DNA from: an uncultured bacterium
GTDB lineage: Bacteria > Patescibacteriota > Minisyncoccia > Phycocordibacterales > UBA1006
DNA length: 5,628 nt
Direction: 5' to 3'
Assembly: GCA_937898165.1 (NCBI GenBank)
Contig: CALDKO010000035.1
Span: 1 to 5,628, forward strand
Both the position numbers and the translations under genes were made by a program. Numbering within the stretch: position 1 is the stretch's first letter; every line of letters starts with the position of its first letter. The notes beneath the pieces were generated by a model. It did not search any database. It saw nothing but the letters and a program-made list of their open reading frames with translations, and was not told the DNA's origin. Shown here in pieces: positions 1-5,474 of the stretch.

Positions 1-1182
1 CACGCCTCGACAACTCCAATGGATGATCGAGTTTTTTCAGTGATGAAAAAAGTTATCAAACATACTTATGGAAACCCAGGAGGAATGTATCAATTAGGGT
101 TAAAAACAAAACAGATTATTTCAGATGCACGAAGTCAAGTTGCAAAGTTACTGGGAACTACCTCAGATACTATTGTGTTTACTCGTGGAGGAACAGAATC
201 TAATAACATATCAATTTTAGGAGTGATACATAATTTTAAACAAAATTACCCTGGCGTTATCCCACATATTATTACCAGTACTATTGAACATGATTCAGTA
301 TTAAAAACATGTTTATATCTAAGTAATAATCAACTAGCAAAAGTATCATATATTCCATGTGATCAGAATGGAATTGTAGATGTTGCAGAACTCAAAAAAT
401 CATTACGACCAGAAACAGTATTAGTAACAGTCATGTATGCAAATAATGAAATTGGAACAATTCAGCCGATTCGTGAAATTGCAAAATTGGTTCGATGGTA
501 CAAAAAACAACTCAAGGAAAAAAATGAAGCAGTAATTCCATCAAATTACCCGTTAGTTCATACTGATGCAATTCAGGCGGTGAATTATAGTGATACTAAT
601 GTTGCGCGACTAGGGGTTGATATGATGACTATGTCCGGTTCAAAAATCTACGGACCAAAATCCATTGGTGCGTTATTTATAAAAAACAAAACACTGATCG
701 ATCCAATTATGTTTGGAGGAGAACAGGAATCAGGGTTACGACCAGGAACAGAAGATGCTGCAATGGCTGCAGGACTTGCGGTGGCGTTACAAATTTCTCA
801 AGAAATAAAAGAAACAGAAGTTGCGAGATTAACACAACTGCGTGATTTTATAATATGTGAATTATTAAAAGATAATCGAATTACCATTAATGGTTCACAA
901 GATGATCGGTTGCCGAATAATATTAATATTACCGTTGCAGGTTACACAGGAGAGTCATTGGTTATTCGGTTAGCTGAAGCAGGTTTTGCAGTTTCATCAA
1001 AATCAGCATGCCAGTCGGATAGTGATGATGAGTCTCATGTAATCACTGCGTTACGAAAAGCACAGGGAATCACAGGAAATAGCGAAGAGGGAAGTTTACG
1101 TATAACTTTTGGACGAAGTACTACTGAAAAACAGGCAAAAAGGTTTTTGAGAGATTTCCATAAGATTATTGACAAAATATAG
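1..1182 (+). CDS. Cysteine desulfurase (NifS/IscS family, class V aminotransferase fold), 5'-partial
   Basis: PLP enzyme that removes sulfur from cysteine as an enzyme-bound persulfide for Fe-S cluster assembly or tRNA thiolation. The frame is open from base 1: before the first Met codon (19) it encodes HASTTP, matching the N-terminal 'DHAATTP' block of the family, so the true start lies a few codons upstream of the window and Met19 is not the start. Visible family blocks, numbered from the Met at 19: GGTESNN; the PLP-stacking His91 (STIEHDS); NNEIGTIQ; Asp183 and Gln186 (HTDAIQ), which contact PLP; Schiff-base Lys209 (SGSKIYGPK); GGEQESGLRPGTE; and catalytic Cys331 (SSKSACQS) in a loop as long as that of E. 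coli IscS, suggesting the IscS/NifS-like class. Two oddities: Ser replaces the usual His before the Lys, and the residues after the Cys are acidic (SDSDDES). No scaffold (IscU) or thiolase (MnmA) gene is visible nearby, so the sulfur acceptor is unknown. The promoter of the next gene begins inside its last codons. Confidence 0.96.
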   Translation, partial: HASTTPMDDRVFSVMKKVIKHTYGNPGGMYQLGLKTKQIISDARSQVAKLLGTTSDTIVFTRGGTESNNISILGVIHNFKQNYPGVIPHIITSTIEHDSVLKTCLYLSNNQLAKVSYIPCDQNGIVDVAELKKSLRPETVLVTVMYANNEIGTIQPIREIAKLVRWYKKQLKEKNEAVIPSNYPLVHTDAIQAVNYSDTNVARLGVDMMTMSGSKIYGPKSIGALFIKNKTLIDPIMFGGEQESGLRPGTEDAAMAAGLAVALQISQEIKETEVARLTQLRDFIICELLKDNRITINGSQDDRLPNNINITVAGYTGESLVIRLAEAGFAVSSKSACQSDSDDESHVITALRKAQGITGNSEEGSLRITFGRSTTEKQAKRFLRDFHKIIDKI

Positions 1183-1196
1183 AAATATGTTAATAT
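1169..1196 (+). promoter_or_regulatory. Sigma-70-type promoter of the 91-aa gene
   Basis: A perfect -35 hexamer TTGACA (1169-1174) is followed, after 16 bp, by TAATAT (1191-1196). The bases TGT directly before it give an extended -10 element. Transcription should start near 1203, leaving a leader of only about 18 nt before the ATG at 1221. The -35 box lies inside the last codons of the cysteine desulfurase gene. Seen directly; activity is inferred. Confidence 0.7.
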
Positions 1197-1224
1197 ACAT
1201 ATTAACTAAAACAAGTTAATATGT
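1189..1224 (+). promoter_or_regulatory. Operator-like palindrome plus a third half-site
   Basis: GTTAATAT (1189-1196) and ATATTAAC (1199-1206) form a perfect inverted repeat with a 2-bp centre, covering the -10 box and the expected transcription start. Read as 10-mers, the half-sites are GTTAATATAC (1189-1198, + strand) and GTTAATATGT (1206-1197, - strand). An exact third copy, GTTAATATGT, lies at 1215-1224 and includes the start codon of the 91-aa gene. A protein bound to the palindrome would block the promoter. The sequence is AT-rich, so chance similarity must be allowed for, and no known regulator was recognised. Confidence 0.45.
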
Positions 1225-1496
1225 ATATACAACTTCAACCAAGCACAGTCGGCCATGCTTGTATTTCTGATTTTTTTGAAGACCAAAAAAAATTTTTATT
1301 ATCACTTGCTAATAATAATGTTTTCAAAATTTTTAAAGAAAAAGATAAAAATAATATCAATGAGGTAATACAAAAAATAATTATCACATCGGTTGCTCCT
1401 TTATCGAAAGATGCAAAATCAACTTATTTGAAATTTACGGCAATAGATGCTAAAAATAAAGATATTATTTATGAAGGTCTTGTAAATTGGGATTAA
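1221..1496 (+). CDS. Hypothetical protein, 91 aa
   Basis: I do not recognise this protein. It is 91 residues long, without a signal peptide or membrane segment, and has a single Cys (residue 14). It has a hydrophobic/aromatic N-terminal half (DFFEDQKKFLL), a Lys/Asn-rich middle (about residues 39-51), and a C-terminal half that alternates polar and hydrophobic residues in a beta-like pattern (STYLKFTAID, DIIYEGLVNW), so a small soluble alpha/beta fold is likely. The case for a real gene comes from its surroundings: a consensus-like promoter about 20 bp upstream, an operator-like palindrome over the -10 box, and a strong intrinsic terminator directly after the stop. The start at 1221 has no Shine-Dalgarno sequence, like the other genes in the left part. 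The tight single-gene unit suggests separately controlled expression; function unknown. Confidence 0.75.
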   Translation: MYIQLQPSTVGHACISDFFEDQKKFLLSLANNNVFKIFKEKDKNNINEVIQKIIITSVAPLSKDAKSTYLKFTAIDAKNKDIIYEGLVNWD

Positions 1497-1498
1497 AT

Positions 1499-1537
1499 AA
1501 AGGTGGAAATTGCGAAGCAATTTCCACCTTTTTCTTT
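1499..1537 (+). terminator. Intrinsic terminator after the 91-aa gene
   Basis: A perfect 15-bp stem (AAA plus GGTGGAAATTGC, 1499-1513, paired with 1517-1531) has a 3-nt GAA loop and is followed by a T-rich tract. The apex GCGAAGC matches the known unusually stable mini-hairpin sequence. The stem begins 3 bp after the stop codon, so it closes this unit and separates it from the Hsp100 gene downstream. Confidence 0.92.
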
Positions 1538-1651
1538 ACCTATTTTTATGGTATAGATAGGGTATCTCTTGGCCCTGGACGCGGACTTCTTTTACTCTGA
1601 ATTTCTGTACGATGTTGCAAGAGATTATTACCTTTAATTTATTTATATTAT

Positions 1652-4336
1652 ATGCCACCTTTTGAAAAATTAACGACAAAAGCAAAACAAGCGTTGCAAC
1701 GATCGCATGAGCTGGCAATGGAGCGTGGGCAGGATCATGTGAATGTTGCTCATTTGTTAACCGCTTTAGTATTACAGGACGAAAGCCCTGTTGTTTCTGT
1801 GCTCGAACGATTAGATGTTGATTTGATTCAATTATCTGAAAGTCTGTTGCAAGTTATTGAAACAGGTGAAGAAGGTCCTGCTACAGGAACCCAATCACAA
1901 ATGATTCAAATGTTCATTGCACCAGATCTTGCACAGGTGTTGGAACGATCAGTACAAATTGCAGCTAGCTTAAAAGACGAATATATTTCCGTGGAACATT
2001 TATTCCTCGGAGTTTTGGCGTTGCCACATAGTATGCGCGCACAATTAGATACACTTCAGATCACCTATGATCGCGTGTTAAAAGTATTACAAGAATTTCG
2101 CCAGGGACGTGATAAAGGTCCAGAGCCAAAAAAACAATTTCGTGCTCTTTCAAAATTCTCTCGCAATCTGACAAAACTTGCACGCGAGGATAAACTTGAT
2201 CCGGTTATTGGTCGTGATCGTGAAATCATGCGTGTTATTGAAATTCTGGCACGTCGAACAAAAAATAACCCAATATTAATTGGAGAACCTGGGACAGGAA
2301 AAACTGCTATCGCCGAAGGGCTTGCTATTCGTATGGCGAAAGGTGACGTACCAGAATCATTAAAAGGAAAAGATTTGGTGTTGCTCGACATTGGATTATT
2401 AGTTGCTGGAACAAAATATCGTGGAGAATTTGAGGAGCGATTAAAATCAATCATGAAAGAAATTGAGCAATCAGAAGGTTCAGTAATTGTGTTCATTGAT
2501 GAAATTCACACTATTATTGGAGCCGGTGGAGGTGAAGGAACTATGGATGCGGCAAACATGTTGAAACCAGCTTTGGCTCGTGGAGATTTCCGTGCGATTG
2601 GTGCAACGACATTAAATGAATTCCAAAAGCATTTTGAAAAAGATCCAGCACTGGTACGACGATTCCAACCGGTATACATTAATGAACCAAGCGAAGAAGA
2701 TGCTATTTCAATATTACGCGGATTAAAATCTAAATATGAATTATTCCACGGCGTACGAATTACAGATGATGCTATTTTGGCAGCAGTGAATTTATCAGTG
2801 CGATATATCACCAATCGATTCTTGCCAGATAAAGCAGTTGATCTGATTGATGAAGCTGCATCAATGCTTAAAATTTCACTTGAAAATAAACCTGGAGCAT
2901 TAGACGAGGTTCACCGAAAAGTAACACGACTGGAAATTGAAACCGAGGCATTAATGCGTGAAAGTAAAGAAGACGGGGATCATGCAGTAATGGCTAAAAA
3001 ACGAATCAAGGATATCACTAAAGAAATTGCAGATATCAAAGAAACTACTAAGGATTTGGAAATTCGTTGGAATTCTGAAAAAGATATTTTGGCTGATGTT
3101 CGAAAGATTAAAAAAGAATTGGAAACATTACGATTCGAAGCTGAAAGTGCAGAACTTCAATCTGATTTTGGGCGAGTTGCTGAAATACGTTATGGGAAAA
3201 TTCCGTCTCTTGAAAAATTATTAAAACAAAAATCTGACCGTTTGAAAAAAATTAAACCAGCTGACAGATTATTACGCGAAGAGGTGACTGATGAGGATAT
3301 TGCACGAGTGGTTGCAAAATGGACCAATATTCCTGTAATGAAAATGTTACAAGAAGAATCAAAACGATTAATGTTCATGGAAGCAGAACTTAAAAAACGT
3401 GTAAAAGGTCAAGAAGAAGCAATCGAAAAAATCAGTCATGCAATTCGTCGTTCACGTGTTGGAATTTCAGATCCGAATCGCCCTATTGGATCATTCATGT
3501 TCCTAGGTCCAACAGGTGTTGGAAAAACTGAACTTACGAAGGCTCTTGCTGAATATATGTTTGATGATGAAAAGGCACTGATTCGTGTAGACATGTCAGA
3601 ATTCATGGAAAAACATTCCATATCAAAATTGGTGGGAACAGCCCCAGGATATGTTGGTTATGATGAAGCAGGTCAATTTACAGAGGCAGTGAGACATCGA
3701 CCATACAGTGTGATTCTTTTTGATGAAGTGGAAAAAGCTCATCCAGATGTATTTAACCTATTACTCCAAGTGTTGGATGATGGGCGATTAACAGACGGAA
3801 AAGGACGCGTAGTAAACTTTAAAAATACCATTATCATTATGACATCCAACATTGGTTCACAGCATATTCAAAAAATGCAAACCATTGGATTTTCAGACAA
3901 TACAATGGCACAGGATTATCAGGTTACAAAAGACCGAGTGTTAGAAAGTTTGAAAGATTTCTTCCGACCTGAATTTTTGAACCGATTGGATGATCTGATT
4001 GTATTTGATGTATTACCAAAAGAAACTATTAAAGAGATCGTGTATCTGCGGTTACAACAAGTATTCGAACGTATGCAATCAAAAGGTATTTCAGTCGATT
4101 TAAAACCAGCCGTTATTGATTATCTGACAGATAAAGGGTACGATCCACAATTCGGAGCTCGACCGTTGAACCGTTTAATTCAAAATACATTGTTGAATAA
4201 ATTGGCGAACATGATCATCAGTTCCGAAATTTCAAGTGGGAATACCGTAATTGTTGATATGAAAAAAGAAGAAATGATATTTGATATTAAAAAACGCGGA
4301 ATGAGTATTCCTCGGAAAAATGTTGTAAAAATATAA
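1652..4336 (+). CDS. clpB: ClpB-type Hsp100 AAA+ ATPase with an IGF loop resembling a ClpP-docking loop
   Basis: Hexameric ATP-driven unfoldase that threads proteins through a central pore; ClpB proteins rescue aggregates together with DnaK. The 894 residues run in order: Clp N domain with two repeats (about 1-145); AAA+ 1 with Walker A GEPGTGKT (211-218), pore-loop Tyr256 (KYRGEFEER), Walker B Asp283-Glu284 and Arg336-Arg337; a long coiled-coil middle domain (about 417-535) containing the ClpB-like RLEIETEAL and YGKIPSLEK blocks; AAA+ 2 with Walker A GPTGVGKT (619-626), pore loop GYVGY (666-670), Walker B Asp691-Glu692, Arg778 (NRLD) and sensor-2 GAR (835-837). All catalytic motifs are intact. 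Odd for ClpB: after MTSNIGS there is a longer loop with IGF at 745-747, where ClpA/ClpC carry their ClpP-binding tripeptide. The start at 1652 fits the family N-terminus (FEKLTTKAKQALQ) but has no Shine-Dalgarno. The 115-bp leader offers only a weak promoter (TTGCAA 1615, TTTATT 1638) and no CIRCE element. It could be annotated ClpB or ClpC; the middle domain favours ClpB. Confidence 0.96.
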   Translation: MPPFEKLTTKAKQALQRSHELAMERGQDHVNVAHLLTALVLQDESPVVSVLERLDVDLIQLSESLLQVIETGEEGPATGTQSQMIQMFIAPDLAQVLERSVQIAASLKDEYISVEHLFLGVLALPHSMRAQLDTLQITYDRVLKVLQEFRQGRDKGPEPKKQFRALSKFSRNLTKLAREDKLDPVIGRDREIMRVIEILARRTKNNPILIGEPGTGKTAIAEGLAIRMAKGDVPESLKGKDLVLLDIGLLVAGTKYRGEFEERLKSIMKEIEQSEGSVIVFIDEIHTIIGAGGGEGTMDAANMLKPALARGDFRAIGATTLNEFQKHFEKDPALVRRFQPVYINEPSEEDAISILRGLKSKYELFHGVRITDDAILAAVNLSVRYITNRFLPDKAVDLIDEAASMLKISLENKPGALDEVHRKVTRLEIETEALMRESKEDGDHAVMAKKRIKDITKEIADIKETTKDLEIRWNSEKDILADVRKIKKELETLRFEAESAELQSDFGRVAEIRYGKIPSLEKLLKQKSDRLKKIKPADRLLREEVTDEDIARVVAKWTNIPVMKMLQEESKRLMFMEAELKKRVKGQEEAIEKISHAIRRSRVGISDPNRPIGSFMFLGPTGVGKTELTKALAEYMFDDEKALIRVDMSEFMEKHSISKLVGTAPGYVGYDEAGQFTEAVRHRPYSVILFDEVEKAHPDVFNLLLQVLDDGRLTDGKGRVVNFKNTIIIMTSNIGSQHIQKMQTIGFSDNTMAQDYQVTKDRVLESLKDFFRPEFLNRLDDLIVFDVLPKETIKEIVYLRLQQVFERMQSKGISVDLKPAVIDYLTDKGYDPQFGARPLNRLIQNTLLNKLANMIISSEISSGNTVIVDMKKEEMIFDIKKRGMSIPRKNVVKI

Positions 4337-4337
4337 G

Positions 4338-4369
4338 AAAAAACAAGCTGTTATAAGCTTGTTTTTTTT
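4338..4369 (+). terminator. Intrinsic terminator after the Hsp100 gene
   Basis: CAAGCT (4344-4349) pairs with AGCTTG (4356-4361) around a 6-nt loop. It is flanked by six A's on the left and eight T's (4362-4369) on the right, which extend the stem to 12 bp and supply the U-tract. It begins 2 bp after the stop codon. The symmetric A/T flanks could let it work on both strands. Confidence 0.9.
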
Positions 4370-4387
4370 GATGTTTTGTGTAATAAT
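4359..4387 (+). promoter_or_regulatory. Possible tRNA-Tyr promoter
   Basis: TTGTTT (4359-4364) and TAATAA (4381-4386, or AATAAT shifted by one) are 16-17 bp apart, with TG close before the -10 box. The -35 would overlap the terminator of the preceding gene. It is the best promoter-like match between that terminator and the tRNA, but the -35 is weak and it is part of another element. Confidence 0.35.
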
Positions 4388-4422
4388 CGTTCCAGTCTAT
4401 CGATAATTAAGCGATAACTACC

Positions 4423-4451
4423 GAAGCCGTTTGTATTACACAAACGGCTTC
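4423..4451 (+). other. Perfect 12-bp hairpin in the tRNA-Tyr leader
   Basis: GAAGCCGTTTGT (4423-4434) pairs perfectly with ACAAACGGCTTC (4440-4451) around a 5-nt ATTAC loop. The hairpin ends 6 bp before the first base of the tRNA. There is no T-tract on either side in either direction, so it is not a standard terminator. It may guide 5' processing of the precursor or protect the leader; the role is inferred only from position. Confidence 0.6.
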
Positions 4452-4457
4452 AACTAA

Positions 4458-4540
4458 GCGTCGGTGGTAGAGTGGTCAATTACAACAGACTGTAAATCTG
4501 TCGCCTCCGGGCTACGTTGGTTCAAATCCAACCCGGCGCA
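4458..4540 (+). tRNA. tRNA-Tyr (anticodon GTA)
   Basis: A complete cloverleaf can be drawn by hand. The acceptor stem 4458-4464 pairs with 4533-4539 (one G-T pair), with discriminator A4540. D stem: 4467-4470 with 4480-4483. Anticodon stem: 4485-4489 with 4497-4501, loop CTGTAAA, anticodon GTA at 4492-4494. Long variable arm: 4502-4515 with a GCC/GGC stem. T stem: 4516-4520 with 4528-4532, loop TTCAAAT. The long variable arm is the bacterial form of tRNA-Tyr. The bases after A4540 are CAT, so the 3' CCA must be added after transcription. It sits alone between its leader hairpin and its own terminator. Confidence 0.97.
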
Positions 4541-4544
4541 CATT

Positions 4545-4574
4545 AAAAAATACCTTAGAAATAAGGTGTTTTTT
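4545..4574 (+). terminator. Intrinsic terminator after tRNA-Tyr
   Basis: TACCTTA (4551-4557) pairs with TAAGGTG (4562-4568, one G-T pair) around a GAAA tetraloop. It is extended by six A's (4545-4550) pairing with six T's (4569-4574). It begins 5 bp after the tRNA and closes the tRNA transcript. Confidence 0.88.
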
Positions 4575-4613
4575 ATTATCCACAAGTTTAATGGTGTTAG
4601 CTTTATTGTTCTC

Positions 4614-4642
4614 TTGCACGATACCCCATGGGGGTATATAAT
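4614..4642 (+). promoter_or_regulatory. Sigma-70 promoter with the operator in its spacer
   Basis: -35 TTGCAC (4614-4619), a 17-bp spacer (4620-4636) and a perfect -10 TATAAT (4637-4642). Predicted transcription start near 4649, leaving an AT-rich leader of about 29 nt before the ATG at 4678. It is the best promoter match in the window, and its spacer is almost entirely occupied by the palindrome at 4621-4637, so it should be tightly repressible. Confidence 0.85.
4621..4637 (+). promoter_or_regulatory. CsoR/RcnR/FrmR-family-like operator
   Basis: ATACCCC (4621-4627), ATG, GGGGTAT (4631-4637) is a perfect 7-bp inverted repeat with a 3-bp centre. It matches the TACC-Cn-Gn-GGTA pattern known for repressors of the CsoR family (copper sensors and their FrmR/CstR relatives). 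Its placement between -35 and -10 is typical of a repressor site. The sequence alone does not decide whether copper, another metal, sulfide or an aldehyde is sensed, and no such repressor gene is in the window. Confidence 0.7.
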
Positions 4643-4677
4643 GTAATTATTATAAGATTAATTAATTCTTTAATTAT

Positions 4678-4746
4678 ATGATGTATTACTACGGAGGAAT
4701 GTTCCCAGGACATATGTTTGGTTTTATTTTTATGATCATTTTTTTT
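4678..4746 (+). pseudogene. 5' end of a small membrane protein gene, cut at a sequence junction
   Basis: Two tandem ATG codons (4678, 4681) open a frame whose first 23 residues are Gly/Tyr/Met-rich followed by a hydrophobic helix (HMFGFIFMIIFF). This is the look of small SHOCT-type or similar one-helix proteins often found with copper-efflux genes; that resemblance is weak family knowledge, not a firm assignment. It lies directly behind the promoter with the CsoR-like operator, so it is probably metal- or stress-induced. The + frame stays open to 4995, but past the 8-T run at 4739-4746 the residues become Arg/Pro/Ser-rich and the opposite strand carries a better gene, so the natural C-terminus is missing. 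There is no Shine-Dalgarno before either ATG. The end coordinate is approximate. Confidence 0.55.
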
Positions 4747-4750
4747 GCTT
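4736..4750. other. Probable junction between two unrelated sequences
   Basis: Around the 8-T run (4739-4746) the AT-rich + strand gene layout gives way to sequence near 50% GC with overlapping - strand genes that use a strong Shine-Dalgarno. A + strand gene and a - strand gene run into each other and overlap here with no terminator between them. Either a mobile element inserted here or two sequences were joined wrongly in assembly; the window alone cannot tell. Confidence 0.6.
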
Positions 4751-5020
4751 CCGGTGCGTTTTTTTACCCGGTTTTTTACGCTTGTGTTGTGCTTTATTGT
4801 GGTGAGGTTTTCGAGCCGAGCCTCCTCTCTCGAGACGCTCGTATTTTTCGGCCTGAGCTCGTTTATAGGCTTCTATATCCATTTCCGAGGCCTTGCCATG
4901 GGTCTCGAGCTCGGGCTCACGGATATTGTCTTGGAGCAAGTCAACACCGCCAACCTCAACCTTTTCGACTCCGCCAACGACGGCCCCGTCGATAATAAGG
5001 GCGGCTTTTTTATTTTTCAT
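4736..5020 (-). CDS. Hypothetical protein with a highly basic C-terminal tail, 94 aa
   Basis: I do not recognise this protein. The start at 5020 is chosen over the longer frame from 5077 because GGGAGG (5032-5027) lies 6 nt before it and because it then overlaps the upstream gene by only 11 bp. The N-terminal part is Gly/Val-rich (LIIDGAVVGGVEKVEVGGVD), the middle has a short helical stretch (DIEAYKRAQAEKYERLE), and from about residue 64 onward the tail is almost all Lys, Arg, His and small polar residues, suggesting nucleic-acid binding. It is the third gene of a tightly overlapping - strand operon, a style typical of phages and mobile elements. Its last codons and stop fall on the junction at 4736-4746, so the true C-terminus may be longer or different. 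Confidence 0.65.
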   Translation of the reverse strand: MKNKKAALIIDGAVVGGVEKVEVGGVDLLQDNIREPELETHGKASEMDIEAYKRAQAEKYERLERGGSARKPHHNKAQHKRKKPGKKTHRKQKK

Positions 5021-5474
5021 TTTTGGCCTCCCTTGCTTTTTCAATCGCCAAAGCGAGATCCTTCTCGGTGATCGCATAAAAACGGATACCCTTTACCTCC
5101 CGGCGCTCTTGTATGTTTTCGGTCGCCGGGTGTAACATTGCCACAAAGTGCACGCCGTCCCAAATGCCGTCCGAGTCTCTATAAATTACATTATGGGCTC
5201 GAATGTCGACGCCGCTCTCCCAAATTTCAGTTAATACCCGATCTATTGCGTTGGTAACTGAAACGGCGCCGTTGTTGTCTTTAATGTGCAACACGTTGCC
5301 GGTAATGTCAAAGGAGTAATCAACCCCCGATCCGAATAAGTTTTCCGATTGTTTCATTTTTGCCGCTTTTTGTTTTTTAGTGATCCGACATACCGGGCCA
5401 ATTCCGAGGGCGATGCTTACCGGGTCAGTAAGCGGTCGCTTGCAAATTGAGCACGGGACGGCGGGTTTATTCAT
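5010..5474 (-). CDS. Phage-type protein with an N-terminal DUF6011-like Cys motif, 154 aa
   Basis: The N-terminus has Cys8, Cys11 and Cys29 in the pattern C-x2-C-x-RPLTDP-x-SIALGIGP-x-C, which I recognise as the DUF6011-type motif of small, probably zinc-binding proteins common in phages and integrated elements; the family name is from memory. After a Lys-rich linker (about residues 31-43) comes a beta-rich domain (YSFDITGNVLHI through GIRFYAIT) of unknown function, ending in a charged helix. The start at 5474 forms an ATGA overlap with the stop of the upstream gene and has no Shine-Dalgarno, so translational coupling is likely. Its 3' end overlaps the next gene by 11 bp and contains that gene's ribosome-binding site. 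No molecular role can be given. Confidence 0.85.
   Translation of the reverse strand: MNKPAVPCSICKRPLTDPVSIALGIGPVCRITKKQKAAKMKQSENLFGSGVDYSFDITGNVLHIKDNNGAVSVTNAIDRVLTEIWESGVDIRAHNVIYRDSDGIWDGVHFVAMLHPATENIQERREVKGIRFYAITEKDLALAIEKAREAKNEK
5027..5032 (-). promoter_or_regulatory. Shine-Dalgarno site of the 94-aa gene
   Basis: GGGAGG on the - strand, 6 nt before the ATG at 5020. It decides the start of the 94-aa gene. It contrasts with the + strand genes of the left part, none of which has such a site. Confidence 0.75.

Noticed and set aside
1615..1643. Promoter of the Hsp100 gene (TTGCAA, 17 bp, TTTATT) and a heat-shock operator
   Set aside because: The -10 is a poor match and would give an almost leaderless transcript; no CIRCE-type repeat or other heat-shock operator could be found, so no firm regulatory call is made.
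1536..1718. Open frame on the - strand across the leader and start of the Hsp100 gene
   Set aside because: It overlaps the conserved N-terminus of the Hsp100 gene and a terminator, has no signals of its own, and its hydrophobic run is a by-product of the opposite strand.
2065..2814. Two long - strand frames inside the Hsp100 gene (2065-2496 and 2506-2814)
   Set aside because: They lie opposite the most conserved AAA+ 1 motifs; residue make-up is Ser/Arg/Asn-rich and shows no domain.
4464..4646. Open + strand frame starting within tRNA-Tyr
   Set aside because: It is made of the tRNA, its terminator and the downstream promoter, all of which are better explained as such.
4458..4750. tRNA-Tyr 3' end as the attachment site of the right-hand element
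   Set aside because: The composition change is about 200 bp beyond the tRNA, with the tRNA terminator and a native promoter between, and no repeat of the tRNA 3' end was found in the right part.
4745..5135. + strand frames opposite the right-hand operon (4745-5071, 4893-5135)
   Set aside because: The - strand genes have a Shine-Dalgarno, coupled overlaps and protein-like composition; these frames have none of these.
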